64,000 nt of DNA, from contig MU128978.1 of the NCBI GenBank assembly GCA_014904985.1, forward strand, positions 1-64,000, in the 5' to 3' direction. Positions 22,316-33,965 of the stretch are shown one piece after another (the first letter of the stretch is position 1; each line of letters begins with the position of its first letter). Both the position numbers and the translations under genes were made by a program. Source of the stretch: Hydnum rufescens UP504. Lineage: Eukaryota; Basidiomycota; Agaricomycetes; Cantharellales; Hydnaceae. The notes under the pieces were generated by a model. The model was given only the letters and a program-made list of their open reading frames with translations. It made no database searches and was not told the origin of the DNA.

Positions 22316-23668
22316 TCTGGTGGGCAAGCCAAGCACTACCACTGGGAGTTGCCATAGCCCCCCATAATTGTGTCACTGTCTGGGCATCATACCTGAGGCA
22401 GATTTGGCCTTCCACTTTCTTTGAGATGACAGCTGTACCACGCTGGGTGTCAGTGGACTTTCGCTTGGCCCCCCAGCAAATGGAGGCCCAGGAAACGGAT
22501 CAGCGCTTTGAATGTCACAACATGCGGTACCACAAGAGGGCAACCCTTTCACAAACTCATCTGATTCAGGAAATGCGATGGTAGGCTGACCTTGTGGGTT
22601 TTATTTCTTGTGGAGGGCTTCTGCAAATAAGGATGATCCTTAGTTGGTTGTGAATTGTGCCATTGGAAGGTTTGCACCATATACAAATAGAAGCAATATT
22701 GAATAGACACCATAATGTTATGACGCCAAGAGAGTGACAACATATTATCACAAATAGGAAGAAAACATCAATCATCACATACCATTTACTATGGAGGTCA
22801 GCCTCACATGAAAGGGAGCAGTGAATATACACATAGAAGGACAGCCAGAACCACCCCCAAATCTCTGGCAATGATGTCAGAAAGCGTATTGCCCACGTCT
22901 TGGTTTCTTCTCTGCACAACTCACTATATAGGTAGAGACTTAATGAATAGTCACTGAATGAGCTGGAACAAGAAGCCAGACATAGAACTAACACATTCGG
23001 TTGCCACCAACAGCCCTAATGGCATCTTAATGATGCAACAAAACTATCAAATTGCTGGACACAGTGGCACCATAAGGCATCAGGCGGGTTCCACAAGAAG
23101 ATAGTGTGGGAGACTAATTGCCAGATTGAGTCAATGGAGCAAAACAATGAACATAATACATTATACACAAAATAGCCAAGCAAATAATCAATACGAGACC
23201 AAGCTGATCGGAGAAAACAACAAAATATGATCAAAGAGATAAACATCTAAGAAAACCATAATCAACCACAGCAAGAAGATTGAAACAGATTATGATCTAA
23301 ACTGGCAAATATTGATAGAAGTCATATTTTGAAGGGCATAAATCATCCAGGTGTTGCTGCCTACTCTACACTGCATTACATCTAGTATGGAAGGGAAAGT
23401 GAAGCAAATTTCGCAAGGGTGGGATACCTCACAGCTCGAACTGACTTTTGAGATGAAACAACTTGTGACGCAACTGTCTCCCGATCCACTGTTGCTGTTC
23501 CACATCCCTTTTTTTGAACTGTGAAGGTGTGCATTCATGCCTGCCTGTGCTGCGTGTGTTATGTACATTCCCACTGCATCCTGGACGGTATCCCTCTTGT
23601 GGGCTCATTTAGTATTTTTTCCCTGTATCGATGATTTATTTTCTCTTCTGAATGTAGCCTCCATTGTT
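22316..23668 (-). pseudogene. duplicated unrecognised spliced gene, copy 2 (indel-rich)
   Basis: Near-copy of 18,532-19,800 in the same orientation, but peppered with single-base insertions and deletions that destroy every frame. Two internal stretches (about 22,680-22,790 and 23,125-23,300) are replaced by unrelated A-rich text. The density and type of differences look like uncorrected long-read error more than decay by substitution. Treat its reading frames as unreliable. Confidence 0.6.
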
Positions 23669-23670
23669 GT

Positions 23671-23797
23671 CTGCTATGGAGAGGATATATTGATGTATGA
23701 GTGATATATCATACCTTGCCATAAATGATAAGCCTCCCAAGCATGAATATTGACTGTAATATATCATATAATGATATATCCATACTACAGTGTCTGG
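23671..23797. mobile_element. GATATATC MITE, copy 2
   Basis: Almost identical to 18,419-18,534 (one small insertion), ending TACTACAGTGTCTGG exactly where the Gypsy integrase text begins. In copy 1 the MITE precedes the duplicated gene; here it follows it. Confidence 0.65.
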
Positions 23798-24446
23798 CAG
23801 AATTTGCATACAACAATGCTGAGCACTCTGCTACAAACATCACACCCTTCTTCACAAACAAAGGGTTCCACCCCAACCTTGAGATCAATATCAAGGCAGT
23901 ACCTTCCACTGAGGCCAATCAAGCCACACTCAATCTCTGTGGCATCCACAAGTATGTTCACAAGCAACTTGCAATCACATGAAAGAAAATGAACAGCAAG
24001 TAGCTGGCTCATGACCCCCTTTCCCCATGCTCAGCATTGGTGATCAAGTATGGCTCAACACCTGCAACATCAAAACAAAGTGGCCATCAAAGAAACTTGA
24101 TCACAAAAAGCTTGGACCCTTTCCAGTCACCAAGAAGGTCTCAATGCACACATACCACCTTGGCCTCCCTCACACCATGAATCAAATCCACAATGTTTTT
24201 CATGTGCAACTCCTCAAACCTGTTCACCCTGACCCCTTTCCCAATTGCACCCAACCCCCTCCTCCACCTGTTGAAATTGATGGCAAACTCAAATATGAAA
24301 TCACCAAAATCATTGACAGCAAGATCAATCACTGCCATCATGGTAATGGCATAGTTTATTGTGTATGCTGGTCTGGCTATGAGCATACCAACAATGAGTT
24401 CAGCTGGCTCCAGCTGCAGAACTTGCCAACACTCAGGATGCAGTAA
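23798..24446 (+). pseudogene. Ty3/Gypsy integrase C-terminus and chromodomain, truncated element
   Basis: Open from 23,798 as EFAYNNAEHSATNITPFFTN, NPNLEINIKAVPSTEANQAT-like text, then from 24,027 QVWLNTCNIKTKWPSKKLDH, KKLGPFPVTKKVSMHTYHLG, IHNVFHVQLLKPVHPDPFP, and a degenerate chromodomain (YEITKIIDSKI..., VCWSGYEHTNNEFSWLQ). This is the 3' end of pol; protease, RT, RNase H and integrase core are absent. Closely related to 35,237-36,117. A frame change near 23,980 is visible. Confidence 0.88.
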
Positions 24447-24800
24447 TGGACTTCCATTGACTACACCCTGAAAAACCAGGAAGACAAGTACTCAACCTAT
24501 TGGCATAAACCACAAAACCTTCATGACACCACACTCTGTGATCATCAAACACCCCCATGTCTCTCTCTCTCTAGCTACCACCCCTTTTTTCTTTTCTTTT
24601 TTTTCTCTCTCCTTTTCACTTGCTATCTTCCTCTCACAACCTTTCATTCACTACTCAATTCATCACAACCACATTTTCAAAAAAATTTTGAAAACTTTTA
24701 AAAAAAGAAAGTTTTCCTTTTTAATCCTCCTCCTCCTCCTCACACTGCTCCCTCATGAACTCTCACCCTGCCTCAGCATACTCAGCAATGTCCACCCATT
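24447..24800. other. pyrimidine-rich spacer between pol and antisense gene
   Basis: CT-rich and poly-T stretches (24,555-24,740) on the plus strand, equivalent to 36,215-36,520 in the other copy. No coding evidence. Confidence 0.5.
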
Positions 24801-25222
24801 GTCACTGCACACTATGACAATTACCCACCCAGTCCTTCACAAGAACCAGTGCACTCTCCAACCTATGGACCTCTGACTCCACCACTTCCACCTTATGTGA
24901 AGACTTCACAGCCTCCCACTGCACAAGCATAGCACATTGTGCCAACTCAGTCACAGGATCCTTGGTGCTCATCATCACAGTCCACACCTGCTTCATCAAC
25001 ATGTCTGCAGCAAGCAACTGCAAACCCCCCACCACAAAAACCCCATCTGACCAGGCCACCTTGTAGTATAGATATATCAAACATGGTATGGTACCATGGT
25101 TAATTGATATATCAAGATGGTAACTTGCCACTGTGGTAACTTACCATAAGTGATATATCAGTATGATGCCATGGTCTGATACATCAGACACACCACCTAA
25201 TGCTTCAAAAGGAATGTTACAT

Positions 25223-25307
25223 TGGTGGGGTTTGAACCTGTATCCCCATAAAACAGGGATTTATAACCAGACTCAAGGTGCCTTTTAACCACTAGGCCAG
25301 CACCACC
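25223..25307 (-). repeat. tRNA-derived SINE-like head (A box and B box)
   Basis: Minus strand reads GGTGGTGCTGGCCTAGTGGTT (A-box like) and GGTTCAAACCCCACCA (B-box like) at tRNA spacing of about 85 nt. The anticodon arm does not fold, so this is a tRNA relic or SINE head, not a working tRNA gene. Confidence 0.6.
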
Positions 25308-25494
25308 CTATGATACAACCTCTGATTAGTGCTATAATATCCGCTTTTTTGATTATATAAGCAAGTTGTAGCCCTGGTCCCCCTGAGTATGGTGGTGGTG
25401 ACAAAACCTATATAGGTGCCTTAGTTGTGGAGGAAAATGCAAAATACTTGCCCAGACATGAATCTTTTTTGTAATTTTCAACAATGTAAAAAAA

Positions 25495-25760
25495 AAAACT
25501 CCAATCATCCAACCTCTAACCATCCAACCCAACCCCCAACCACCCAACCACCCAACCCCATACCATACCATCCACACCATCCATTCCATACCATACCATA
25601 CCATAACCATGATATATATCCTCCATCCCATACCCATACCCAACCAACTCCAATCCCATACCACCATTCCATACCATACCCACACCCCCTCCTAACCCCC
25701 ATACCACTCATACACACCTTACACACTCCCCATACCCCATACCATCCACCACTTATGTTC
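25495..25760. repeat. ACCATACC / CCAACCAC simple-sequence block
   Basis: Long run of CCATACCATA, CCAACCACCC and CACACCCC words. It gives spurious long Trp/Gly/Met-rich frames on the minus strand, which are not genes. Confidence 0.8.
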
Positions 25761-25833
25761 ATCCAATAATATTTTCTAAGTCCACAAGTCAGTGAGGGTA
25801 CTTATAGAACTAATAAGAGGAAGTTTCATAGAG

Positions 25834-25930
25834 GGTGGTGTGCCCTAGTGGTTAAAGTGCACCTTGAGTCTGCTGACAAATTCCACCAAGTGCAACATTT
25901 CTTTTGAAGCATTAGGTGGTGTGTCTGATG
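25834..25930 (+). repeat. tRNA-derived SINE-like head, inverted partner
   Basis: Plus strand GGTGGTGTGCCCTAGTGGTT and CACCTTGAGTCTG match the minus-strand block at 25,223-25,307. The B-box part has been deleted, and the shared downstream tail ATTAGGTGGTGTGTCTGATG follows. Confidence 0.55.
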
Positions 25931-26780
25931 TATCATTACCATAGCTTACCACCATGGCAAGTCACTGCCTGGATATATATCAATGAAGCATGGTAAGTTA
26001 CCATGTTTGATATATCCATAGCACAGGGTGTGGTGATCCAACACCTTGTCCTTATCCGAAGGTGACAATGGAGGGGACTCAACCCACTGCCACCTACAAG
26101 GCTGCTTCACCTCCTCATCACCATCAGCACCCTGCTTCATGGACCAATGATTCAGCAGCACCAATGAGCACTTACTGTTCCACTTAACACACACAAGGCA
26201 GCAGAAACACTTCCCCTTCTTGCACTGCAGCTCAACCCCTGACTTCCCTTCATGAACCCACCACACATGCAAACCTGAGCACCAATCACACTAAATGCAA
26301 AATCAGCAAAATCAAAAAAAAAATTTGGGGCCACTCACCATTGATGACTCCTCACCATTGTCACTCAAAACCAACAGGACATCTTGCAAGGAACCCCATT
26401 GCACCTCCACCTTGGCCTTATGCTTTTCAGCAGCTGCAGCCTCAAGTTGAAGCACCACCTCCCAAGTGCAAGCCACAGTCTCCTCTCATTCACAGATAAC
26501 CACAACCTGGTCCATGACCCTTTCAATGCAATGCCTCCACCCCATAACTGCCTCCTCCATATCAGGAAGAAGAGGGGAAGGATTGAGCAGTTGCCCCTGT
26601 GCCTGCACCTGTCACTACACCCAAGTCAATAAACTACCATGATCAAAAAAAAAAAAAAGCCAAACTACCACTCACCTCCCACTTGACCAACTTGCCCTTC
26701 AATTTCTCAACTGTTATAGAAGAAGGGTTGGGAGCTCTGATTACTATCAAACCAGGCTTAATTATGAGGTCTCCCTCATA

Positions 26781-29165
26781 ATTTGGGACCAGGCTTCACA
26801 TATACCTGGGAGCAACATATCTCTTGTAGTTATCAGAAAGAAAAAAAAAAAGAGGGAAATTATGTACAAAGATTAATCCAAAAATGCATACATACTCAAG
26901 TCTTGTCCAAAAATCTCCCATATGTAAGGAAGATTAGCATGATGTTCTTTATCAACCTTCATGTGCTCCCTCATGGATCTTTTACCTGGCCAATTATCAG
27001 GAATATTTCTAAGCTGGGTCACTGGAAATGAAGAATGAAATGCAATGCCTGCCAGAGTCTGGCTTAATAAGTTGGCAGTGGCACATTGCTCATGGCACCA
27101 TTCATTCCATCTGTCTTGTTTAGCCCCTGCCAGATCTGCATCACAAGGCATACTGGAGGGCTATCCCTTCACAACCTGGCCACCCTGTTGTAAGCAGGAG
27201 AAAAAGGTGGGATCTCTGCTACAGTCCATGATATGGAATTGAGAACAAAGAATGGGGGCCACCAAAATAATTCAAATATTCATGTCTGGATGTAGGAAGG
27301 TCTTTGGGATAGAAGATAATCTGCTGTAAGCAGTAGTTGCCCAAGCAGATGAATAAAGGGGAAATTATGCCACAAATACCACACTCCAAGGTCCTAGTCT
27401 TGTGGCCTTAAACAAAGTGCAGTAGGAGCAGTGTCCTCAGATGGAATTTTCCTGGAAATCCAGCAGCAATACTTCAGTGCTTCAGACTGGGGAGGGGGAA
27501 GACAAGGGAATTTTCAACACAATTTGCTTAATACACAACCCAGCTATGAGATGAAATATCCTATGGAAGCAGGGGGATAGGGTAAATATGTAGAAAAAGG
27601 AATGAAGTCAAAAGCTTCAAAACTGACAGAGATATTCAATTTACAAGACTGGGAATAGGATAAAGCATAAAATGTCTATTTCTCCTTCCCTTGTGGACAG
27701 ATTCCCTTGAGGAATGGTGGAATACGTCATCCTGGATGTCCTATCCTTTGTATATAAGGCTGCTGGACAATATTCAATATTTGGAAATTGGAAGGGGAAT
27801 GATGTTCCCCCAAGACATGGGGGAAATTTGTATGTAGAACACCATGTTCTTCTTTGTTCATGACACCCTTTGTACTGTTGGATAGGCATTTTCAATACCT
27901 TTCTAGGTGCAGTTGTTTCATGTGAATCTGATCAAAACTGATGGAGAAATTCAATGAATACTCCTTGAGAGTGCTGCATTTGCCCCTATTTGATTATATA
28001 ATGCATCCATGAGTAGGAATGAAGGTCCAGGTGTGTAATCCATCATATTACATAATCACCATTTGTAGAGTTGCCCTTAAGGCAACAAGATTCATATGAG
28101 CAGATTGAAGGGGAATTCAAGATGATATACAGAAGGGCAAGTTGAATTGCTAGGTCCACCATATAATGGCTTATTGGTAGGGCATAGATGAATACAGTCC
28201 CTGTTCCCTGTTGAAGACCTAGCAAGTTTGATTCATATGCAGGGGGAAAGAGCATTCCATTTACATGACTTCAAGCATATGGAATTCATGCTCATTTTTG
28301 AATAGATGAAAGACTTGTTATTCAGACAACATATTGTTACATTTTTAATTCATTCATTGGAAAATTCAACATTGAACAGGGACTCTATGTGGCAGGGATT
28401 TTTCCCTCCAACACTGTCCCATGTGACTAATGAGTGCAATTTGTCTCCCAATTTGGTCTTGATCCTGCTTTAGAAGCCATCTCACAACTCCATGATCCCT
28501 TTGTCCAAAAGCAGTCTGAGGTAGAGAACAGGCACAAGACAACTGCAGTTATGGAGTGCAGTAGCTATATTCAGGGACAAAACCTCTCTAAGCAATCTCC
28601 CTGCTGGTCACAGAACCAGAGAGGTGCAAATTCAACCACCAGCCTGATCAGAAGACCACCTTGGCAGGGCAGTTCAACTGGGATGCAGAGAGCACTTCAG
28701 ATTCTATAGCCTTATTTTATCTGACTTCTTGTGCCTTCACACTTAGTTCACTGCCAGGAATGCAAGGGTGGGCACCACTCAGAAGAAAGCACTGCCAGAG
28801 AGTCAGAAAGACTTAGCCTCATGTCAGCCTCATGCTTTCCAGCTTTTTCCAGCTTTGATTCAAGTTGCATGTCAGGAACCCTCCAGATCCTATCCATTGT
28901 GGGGCCAGAGGCCCCAAGGGCAGATTAGATGGATTAGATGTAAATACATATTGGATTGACATGGTTTACATGGCTACTTCTATCAATATCAGGTGCTTCA
29001 GAGCCAATTTGGCTCCAAAGAAGCCAGTTTGGCTCCAAGGAAGCCAGTTCCCACAGGGTGGGAATTTTTCTCATGGGGGCCCTTGGAAGCAAATTGTGCA
29101 AGTGCTACATTACAAATTGGTTCCCATGGGTGGCCATGTTTGGTCCAAGGGACTTTGCACTATAA
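26781..29165. other. decayed transposon-like DNA, no gene recognised
   Basis: CpG-poor, with only short frames on both strands (for example 26,873-27,151 minus, 28,434-28,709 plus). One piece (27,885-28,000) belongs to the dispersed GAGAAATTC family. A stretch near 28,745 reads VHCQECKGGHHSEES on the plus strand after a TTAG acceptor-like site. That is reminiscent of a gag zinc knuckle but lacks the last cysteine. I cannot support a named element. Confidence 0.4.
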
Positions 29166-29169
29166 ACAA

Positions 29170-29710
29170 AAATGGGAAGTGTAAATAGGAACCTCACAAG
29201 CTTGGTCAATCAAAATATGGTTCAGCCAGTGTAGATGGGAGACTGTATTTCTGTTGTTATTCATTGGGTTGGTTCGCTTCAATGGTTGATCACTCTCTGC
29301 AAGATGTGTATGGTGTTCAGTGGAGAATAGGATGTGATATGGACTAGCTGTAGTCAATGATATATTGTCTGGGATGCTTGTAGGAAGGCCTATACATCTG
29401 GGATGCTTATAGAAAGGCTTATACATCATTCATGTTGTGTTGGTTTGTTTACTGATATTTGTGTATTCTTGTTTACATTCTCCTGGTCAAGATGTGGGTA
29501 TCTGTGGGTTACAGACTGATCAGTGCTTGGTTAGTCTTGTTAGTGTTGCTTCTTTCTTCTTTCTTCAAAACCTGATTCATATTTCATTATGCTTTCTTTT
29601 CCTTGGATGTCCATCAACTCTAACCTTAGGTCCTGCAACTATCCTTGGCTTTAGTGATTCATATAGAGGACTTCCAGTGGCTTTGCCTCAACAACCTTGA
29701 AGATGACTTA
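29170..29710 (-). mobile_element. LTR fragment, inverted relative of the 14.8 kb LTR
   Basis: Reverse complement shares GGACCTAAGGTTAGAGTTG, TTGAAGGTTGTTGAGGC-like text, and CTCCCATCTACACTGGCTGAA with 14,800-15,290. It is cut on its right by the giant palindrome: the parallel LTR continues with unrelated bases after GACTTAGCTCCA, which dates the palindrome as the later insertion. Confidence 0.65.
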
Positions 29711-30172
29711 GCTCCATCTGGCACCTAATGCACCCTCAAAATAGTACCTCTTAGGTGGTTTGAGTTTGCATCTGCAAACCACCTAAGAGGTGTTCTGAGT
29801 ATAGGTGTGTCTAAGACACACCTGAGGGGTATTTTGGGGAATTTTTTTTCTAAGTTCACTATATAGACATGTCTAAAATAGCCTGCTGCAGGCGCTGCCC
29901 GGGAGGGTTTGTTCACTGGCTGGAGAGTGTTACAGGTCTAATTTAGGCATGTCTAATAAGATATTTTCTGGAGCCTTAGAGGTGTCTATCATCCTTACTG
30001 TGTGTCTACTGGTGTCTAAATCAACATTTTGAGCCCAAGACCTCTGGTGGCAGTACTAATAGGTGTCTAATGTTGTCTAGATCCAATAATAGTCCAATAA
30101 TAATGGTGCTATTGTGGATGCATGTCTACTAGTGTCTAAATTAGAACAAAGGCATCTGCTCAGGGGGAGATC

Positions 30173-30797
30173 ATTAGACATGTCTAGAGATGTCTAGAGA
30201 TGTCTAGGTGTGTCTAGACATATCTAGACACATCTAGTCATGTCTATAGTCATGTCTAGACATGTCTAGTCATGTCTAGACATCTAGTCATGTCTATAGT
30301 CATGTCTAGACACATCTAGTCATGTCTATAGTCATGTCTAGACATGTCTAGTCATGTCTATAGTCATGTCTAGACATGTCTAGTCATGTCTATAGTCATG
30401 TCTAGACATGTCTAGTCATGTCTATAGTCATGTCTAGACATGTCTAGTCATGTCTATAGTCATGTCATAGACATGCTAGTCATGTCTAAGTCATGTCTAG
30501 ACACATCTAGTCATGTCTAGTCATGTCTAAGACATGTCTAGTCATGTCTAGTCATGTCTAGACATGTCTAGTCATGTCTAGTCATGTCCTAGACATGTCT
30601 AGTCATGTCTAGTCATGTCTAGTCATGTTTAGTCATGTCTAGACATGTCTAGTCCATGTCTAGTCAATGTCTAGACATGTCTGAGTCATGTCTAGTCATG
30701 TCTAGTCATGTCTAGACATGTCTAGTCATGTCTAGTCATGTCTAGTCATGTCTAGTCCATGTCTAGTCATGTCTAGTCATGTCTAGTCATGTCTAGA
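30173..30797 (+). repeat. CTAGACATG / TCTAGTCATG subterminal array
   Basis: Dozens of ~10 bp words (TCTAGTCATG, TCTAGACATG), many pairing as the palindrome AGACATGTCT, in higher-order groups such as ATAGTCATGTCTAGACATGT. It lies between the left terminus and the long arm. The right side has only a short counterpart (34,045-34,150), which explains why the palindrome's halves differ in length. Confidence 0.85.
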
Positions 30798-30879
30798 CAA
30801 GGAAAAGGTGCATTAGGTAATATCCCATATAATACTTTGATATCCAGTTACATAATAAAGTGTTTCTATTTAAAAAAAG

Positions 30880-33800
30880 CCTAAATGCGGAAATTGGATG
30901 AGTACATCCAAATAATATTTAGCCATCCGCCCAATGGAGGCCCAAGACCAGGGGGAGTGCCTGGGATAGGGTGGAGGGACCCCTAAGGACCCTGGCTGAG
31001 TGAAGAAACCAGGCCCAGAGCAAGTGCCTAGTGCCTGGAGAGATGGGGGCAGTAAAATGAATACCGGAAATTGCGGAACTTGCTGGATCTGAACTGCTGG
31101 GCGGTTCGTTCTGAAATTTGGCATATGATTGGGGACTATTAGGGCGAAGAACATATTAAAATTTCAGCCAATTCCGATCAGTAGGTATTGAGATATGAGG
31201 ACAACAAGTTTGGACACTGAAAATTAATTTCCTCCCCTTACAGAATACCTGGGAACTTGAAAATTTGCACAGAGTATGATAATATAATGTACTAATTATG
31301 TGCCAAAAATTATCCCAATCCACCCACTTTAAGGTAGGGAACTGGACAATGGATACCAGAGGCAGTGAAAATTGCCAAAAAATACCCAATGAGCAGACTA
31401 TTCTGAAACTTGGCATGTGATTAGACACTGCTTAGGTGAAGAACATATTCAATTTTCAGCCCAATCCATGCAGTAGGTACAGAGATATGAGGCAAATAGG
31501 TTTCAACCTTGAAAATTGATTTACTCCCCCTACAGACAAGATATGGACTTGAAATTTTACATGGAGTATGACCATGTAATCAAATAAATATGTGCCAAGA
31601 ATCAGCTTATTTTGTTTACTTCTAGGCATTGAACTCCCTTTTCAGGCAAAAAGGGAACAAAAGCCTACCATAAATGTAGAACACTCCACATTAGGACCAA
31701 ACTAAGTGGAATAGGCTTAGAATATTATAACACTGACTATATCCAAAAATGAAATACATTGGATGTGTGGAAGTGGTTGAAATTCAGGGGGAGGGGGAGG
31801 AAGATCAAAAGTCAATTATATAAGATGTAGAGCAGAGGTTGCTCTAATATAATGCCAATAGTTTCATACATATATGGGGAGTATACATACTAAATATCAG
31901 CCTGATTGGACTCCATCTAGGCACTATTCCACAGCACTCCCCCCTAAATAATAATTTCCTCCCCAGAGCCTTCCATCCATGCAATGGCCATGAAAATTCA
32001 CCCTTAGGTCAGCCAATACATTCATAACATTCCCCAAAATTTCAGATTCATGACTCCAGTGTGAGAGTTTCCATAATATTTTCAAGTTTCACTGACATAC
32101 CCCTCCAATTGGGGCACTTCCAGAGCTCCAATCACTCCCATTTTTTGTAGGCCACACCCGGCCACCATTTGAGGTCAGGCCCAAATTTCAGCCCATTCTA
32201 AGCACTTTTGACATTGGTCACATGACCAAGATCCTCCCTCCCCCTGCTTCACTCAGTGATCCAATCTGTATGAAAGTTGTTGCTATCTGTAGTAGTAGTA
32301 TGTAACAGTGTATGATTCAATTTCAGAACATCCCATGCAATATTGATTGAGTTATTCAAGAAATATTCTAGATCTATTCAATTTTGGGGGTTAGAGGTAC
32401 GGTATATAGTGAAATTTCACTACATACCATACTCTAACCCCCAATTGAATAGATCTAGAATATTTCTTGAATAACTCAATCAATATTGCATGGGATGTTC
32501 TGAAATTTGAATCATACACTGTTACATACTACTACAGATAGCAACAACTTTCATACAGATTGGATCACTGAGTGAAGCAGGGGGAGGGGAGGATCTTGGT
32601 CATGTGACCAATGTCAAAAGTGCTTAGAATGGGCTGAAATTTTGGGCCTGAGCCTCAAATGGTGGCCGGGTGTGGCCTACAAAAAATGGGAGTGATTGGA
32701 GCTCTGGAAGTGCCCCAATTGGAGGGGGTATGTCAGTGAAACTTGAAAATATTATGGAAACTCTCACACTGGAGTCATGAATCTGAAATTTTGGGGGATG
32801 TTATAAATGTATTTGATGACCAAAGGGTGAATTTTCAGGGCCATTGCATGGATGGAAGACTCTGGGGGGGAAATTGTTGTTTTGGGGGGAGGGCTGTGGA
32901 GCAGGGCCTAAATGGAGTCCAGTTAGGCTGATATTTGGTATGTGTACTCCCTATATATGTGCTAGACTAGTGGTATAATATCAGAGCCACCCCAGCTCTA
33001 CATTTGATGTAATTCCCTTTTGACCTTCCTCCCCCTCCCCCTCAATTTCAGGCACTTCCACACATCCAATTCATTCTATTTTTGGATATAGTCAGGGTCA
33101 TACTAATCAAAGCTTATTCCACCCAGTTTAGGCCTGAGGTGGAGTGGCTCACATTCATGGTAGGGTTTTGTTCCCATTTTTCCTGCCAAGGAAGTGGCAT
33201 GCCTAAAAGTAAACCAAAAAAGCTGATTTTTGGCACATATGTAGTTCATCATATGGCCATACCCCATGTAAAATTTCAAGTTCATATCCTGTCTGTAGGG
33301 GGAGTAAATTAATTTTCAATGTTCAAACTTGTTTGGCCCATAACTCCATAACTAGTGGATGGATATGGCTGAAATTTTGATATGATTTTCGCCTAAGAGC
33401 CTCTAATCACGTGCCAATTTTCAGAGCGATCTGCACAGTGGTTCTTTTTCGGAAATTTCCGGTGGTTCTGGTACCCCCTGTCCAGTTCACTGCCTTAACC
33501 TGGATGGATTGGGATAATTTTTGGCACATAATTAGTACCCTATATGTTTATGCTCCCTGTAAATTTTCAAGTCCCCAGCTGTTCTATGGGAGGAGAAAAT
33601 CAATTTTCAATATCAAAACTTGTTTGCCTCATATCTCAATAACTAATGCATGGATTTGGCTGAAATTTTAATATGGTTTGCGGCCAGATAGTCTCTAGTC
33701 ATGTGCCAAATTTCAGACCGATCCGCTCAGCGCTTAGATTCCGGCAACTTCCGGTGGTTCCGGAGCTGTTCTTCCTGCCCTCATTGTTTCAGGGATTAAC

Positions 33801-33965
33801 CATTGGCCCTGGGCCTAATTTTTTCACTTTATCAGGGTCCCCAGGGGTCCATCCATCCATCCCAGGCACCTCCCCCTGGTCCTGGGCCCCCATTGGGCTG
33901 GATGCCTAAATATTCTTTGGATGTACTTCATTTAATTTCCGCATTTTGGCATTTTTTTAAGATAG
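30880..33965. repeat. central inverted repeat, two ~1.5 kb arms
   Basis: The left arm 30,880-32,414 mirrors 32,415-33,965. Examples: TCACTCAGTGATCCAATCTG left (about 32,250) and its complement right (about 32,560); GGGGGAGTGCCTGGG left (30,951) and CCCAGGCACCTCCCCC right (33,860). Within each arm there are also three diverged direct repeats (text such as GAAATTTGGCATATGATT at 31,117, 31,407 and counterparts), about 300 bp apart. Confidence 0.8.

Larger units (their letters stand above)
25063..26033. mobile_element. foldback element with inverted tRNA-like heads
   Basis: Terminal inverted repeats share TATRGATATATCAAACATGGTA (left about 25,066; right about 26,000-26,025, reverse complement). 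Further inwards each arm holds TCTGATRYATCA and ACCACCTAATGCTTCAAAAG text and a tRNA-like block. The centre (25,313-25,833) is a non-coding ACCATACC-type simple repeat. The insertion is confirmed by the paralogous locus at about 36,780-36,815, which runs through without it. No transposase. Confidence 0.75.
24800..26780 (-). pseudogene. antisense cysteine-cluster gene downstream of Gypsy pol, copy 1 (interrupted)
   Basis: Minus-strand homologue of the gene at 36,523-37,545. Recognisable parts: VHEGKSGVELQCKKGKCFCC and NSKCSL (26,170-26,290), an upstream intron (about 26,292-26,338) with GTGAGTGG and ...TTTAG, and a C-terminal coiled-coil-like piece ending WVGNCHSVQ (24,802-25,020). A 970 bp foldback element sits between these two exons' homologous positions. 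The first exon is unclear. Frames degenerate. Confidence 0.6.

Noticed and set aside
25353..25769. Long Trp/Gly/Met-rich minus frames and matching plus frame
   Set aside because: They come from ACCATACC-type simple repeats; no domain, no splice structure.
28434..28960. Copia gag with zinc knuckle
   Set aside because: CQECKGGHHSEES lacks the final cysteine and no neighbouring pol domain was found.
30173..30797. CRISPR-like array
   Set aside because: Units of ~10 bp with no unique spacers, in a eukaryotic genome; it is a subterminal transposon array.
30173..30797. p53-like response elements (AGACATGTCT)
   Set aside because: The word fits RRRCWWGYYY, but fungi are not known to have p53; it is a by-product of the palindromic unit.
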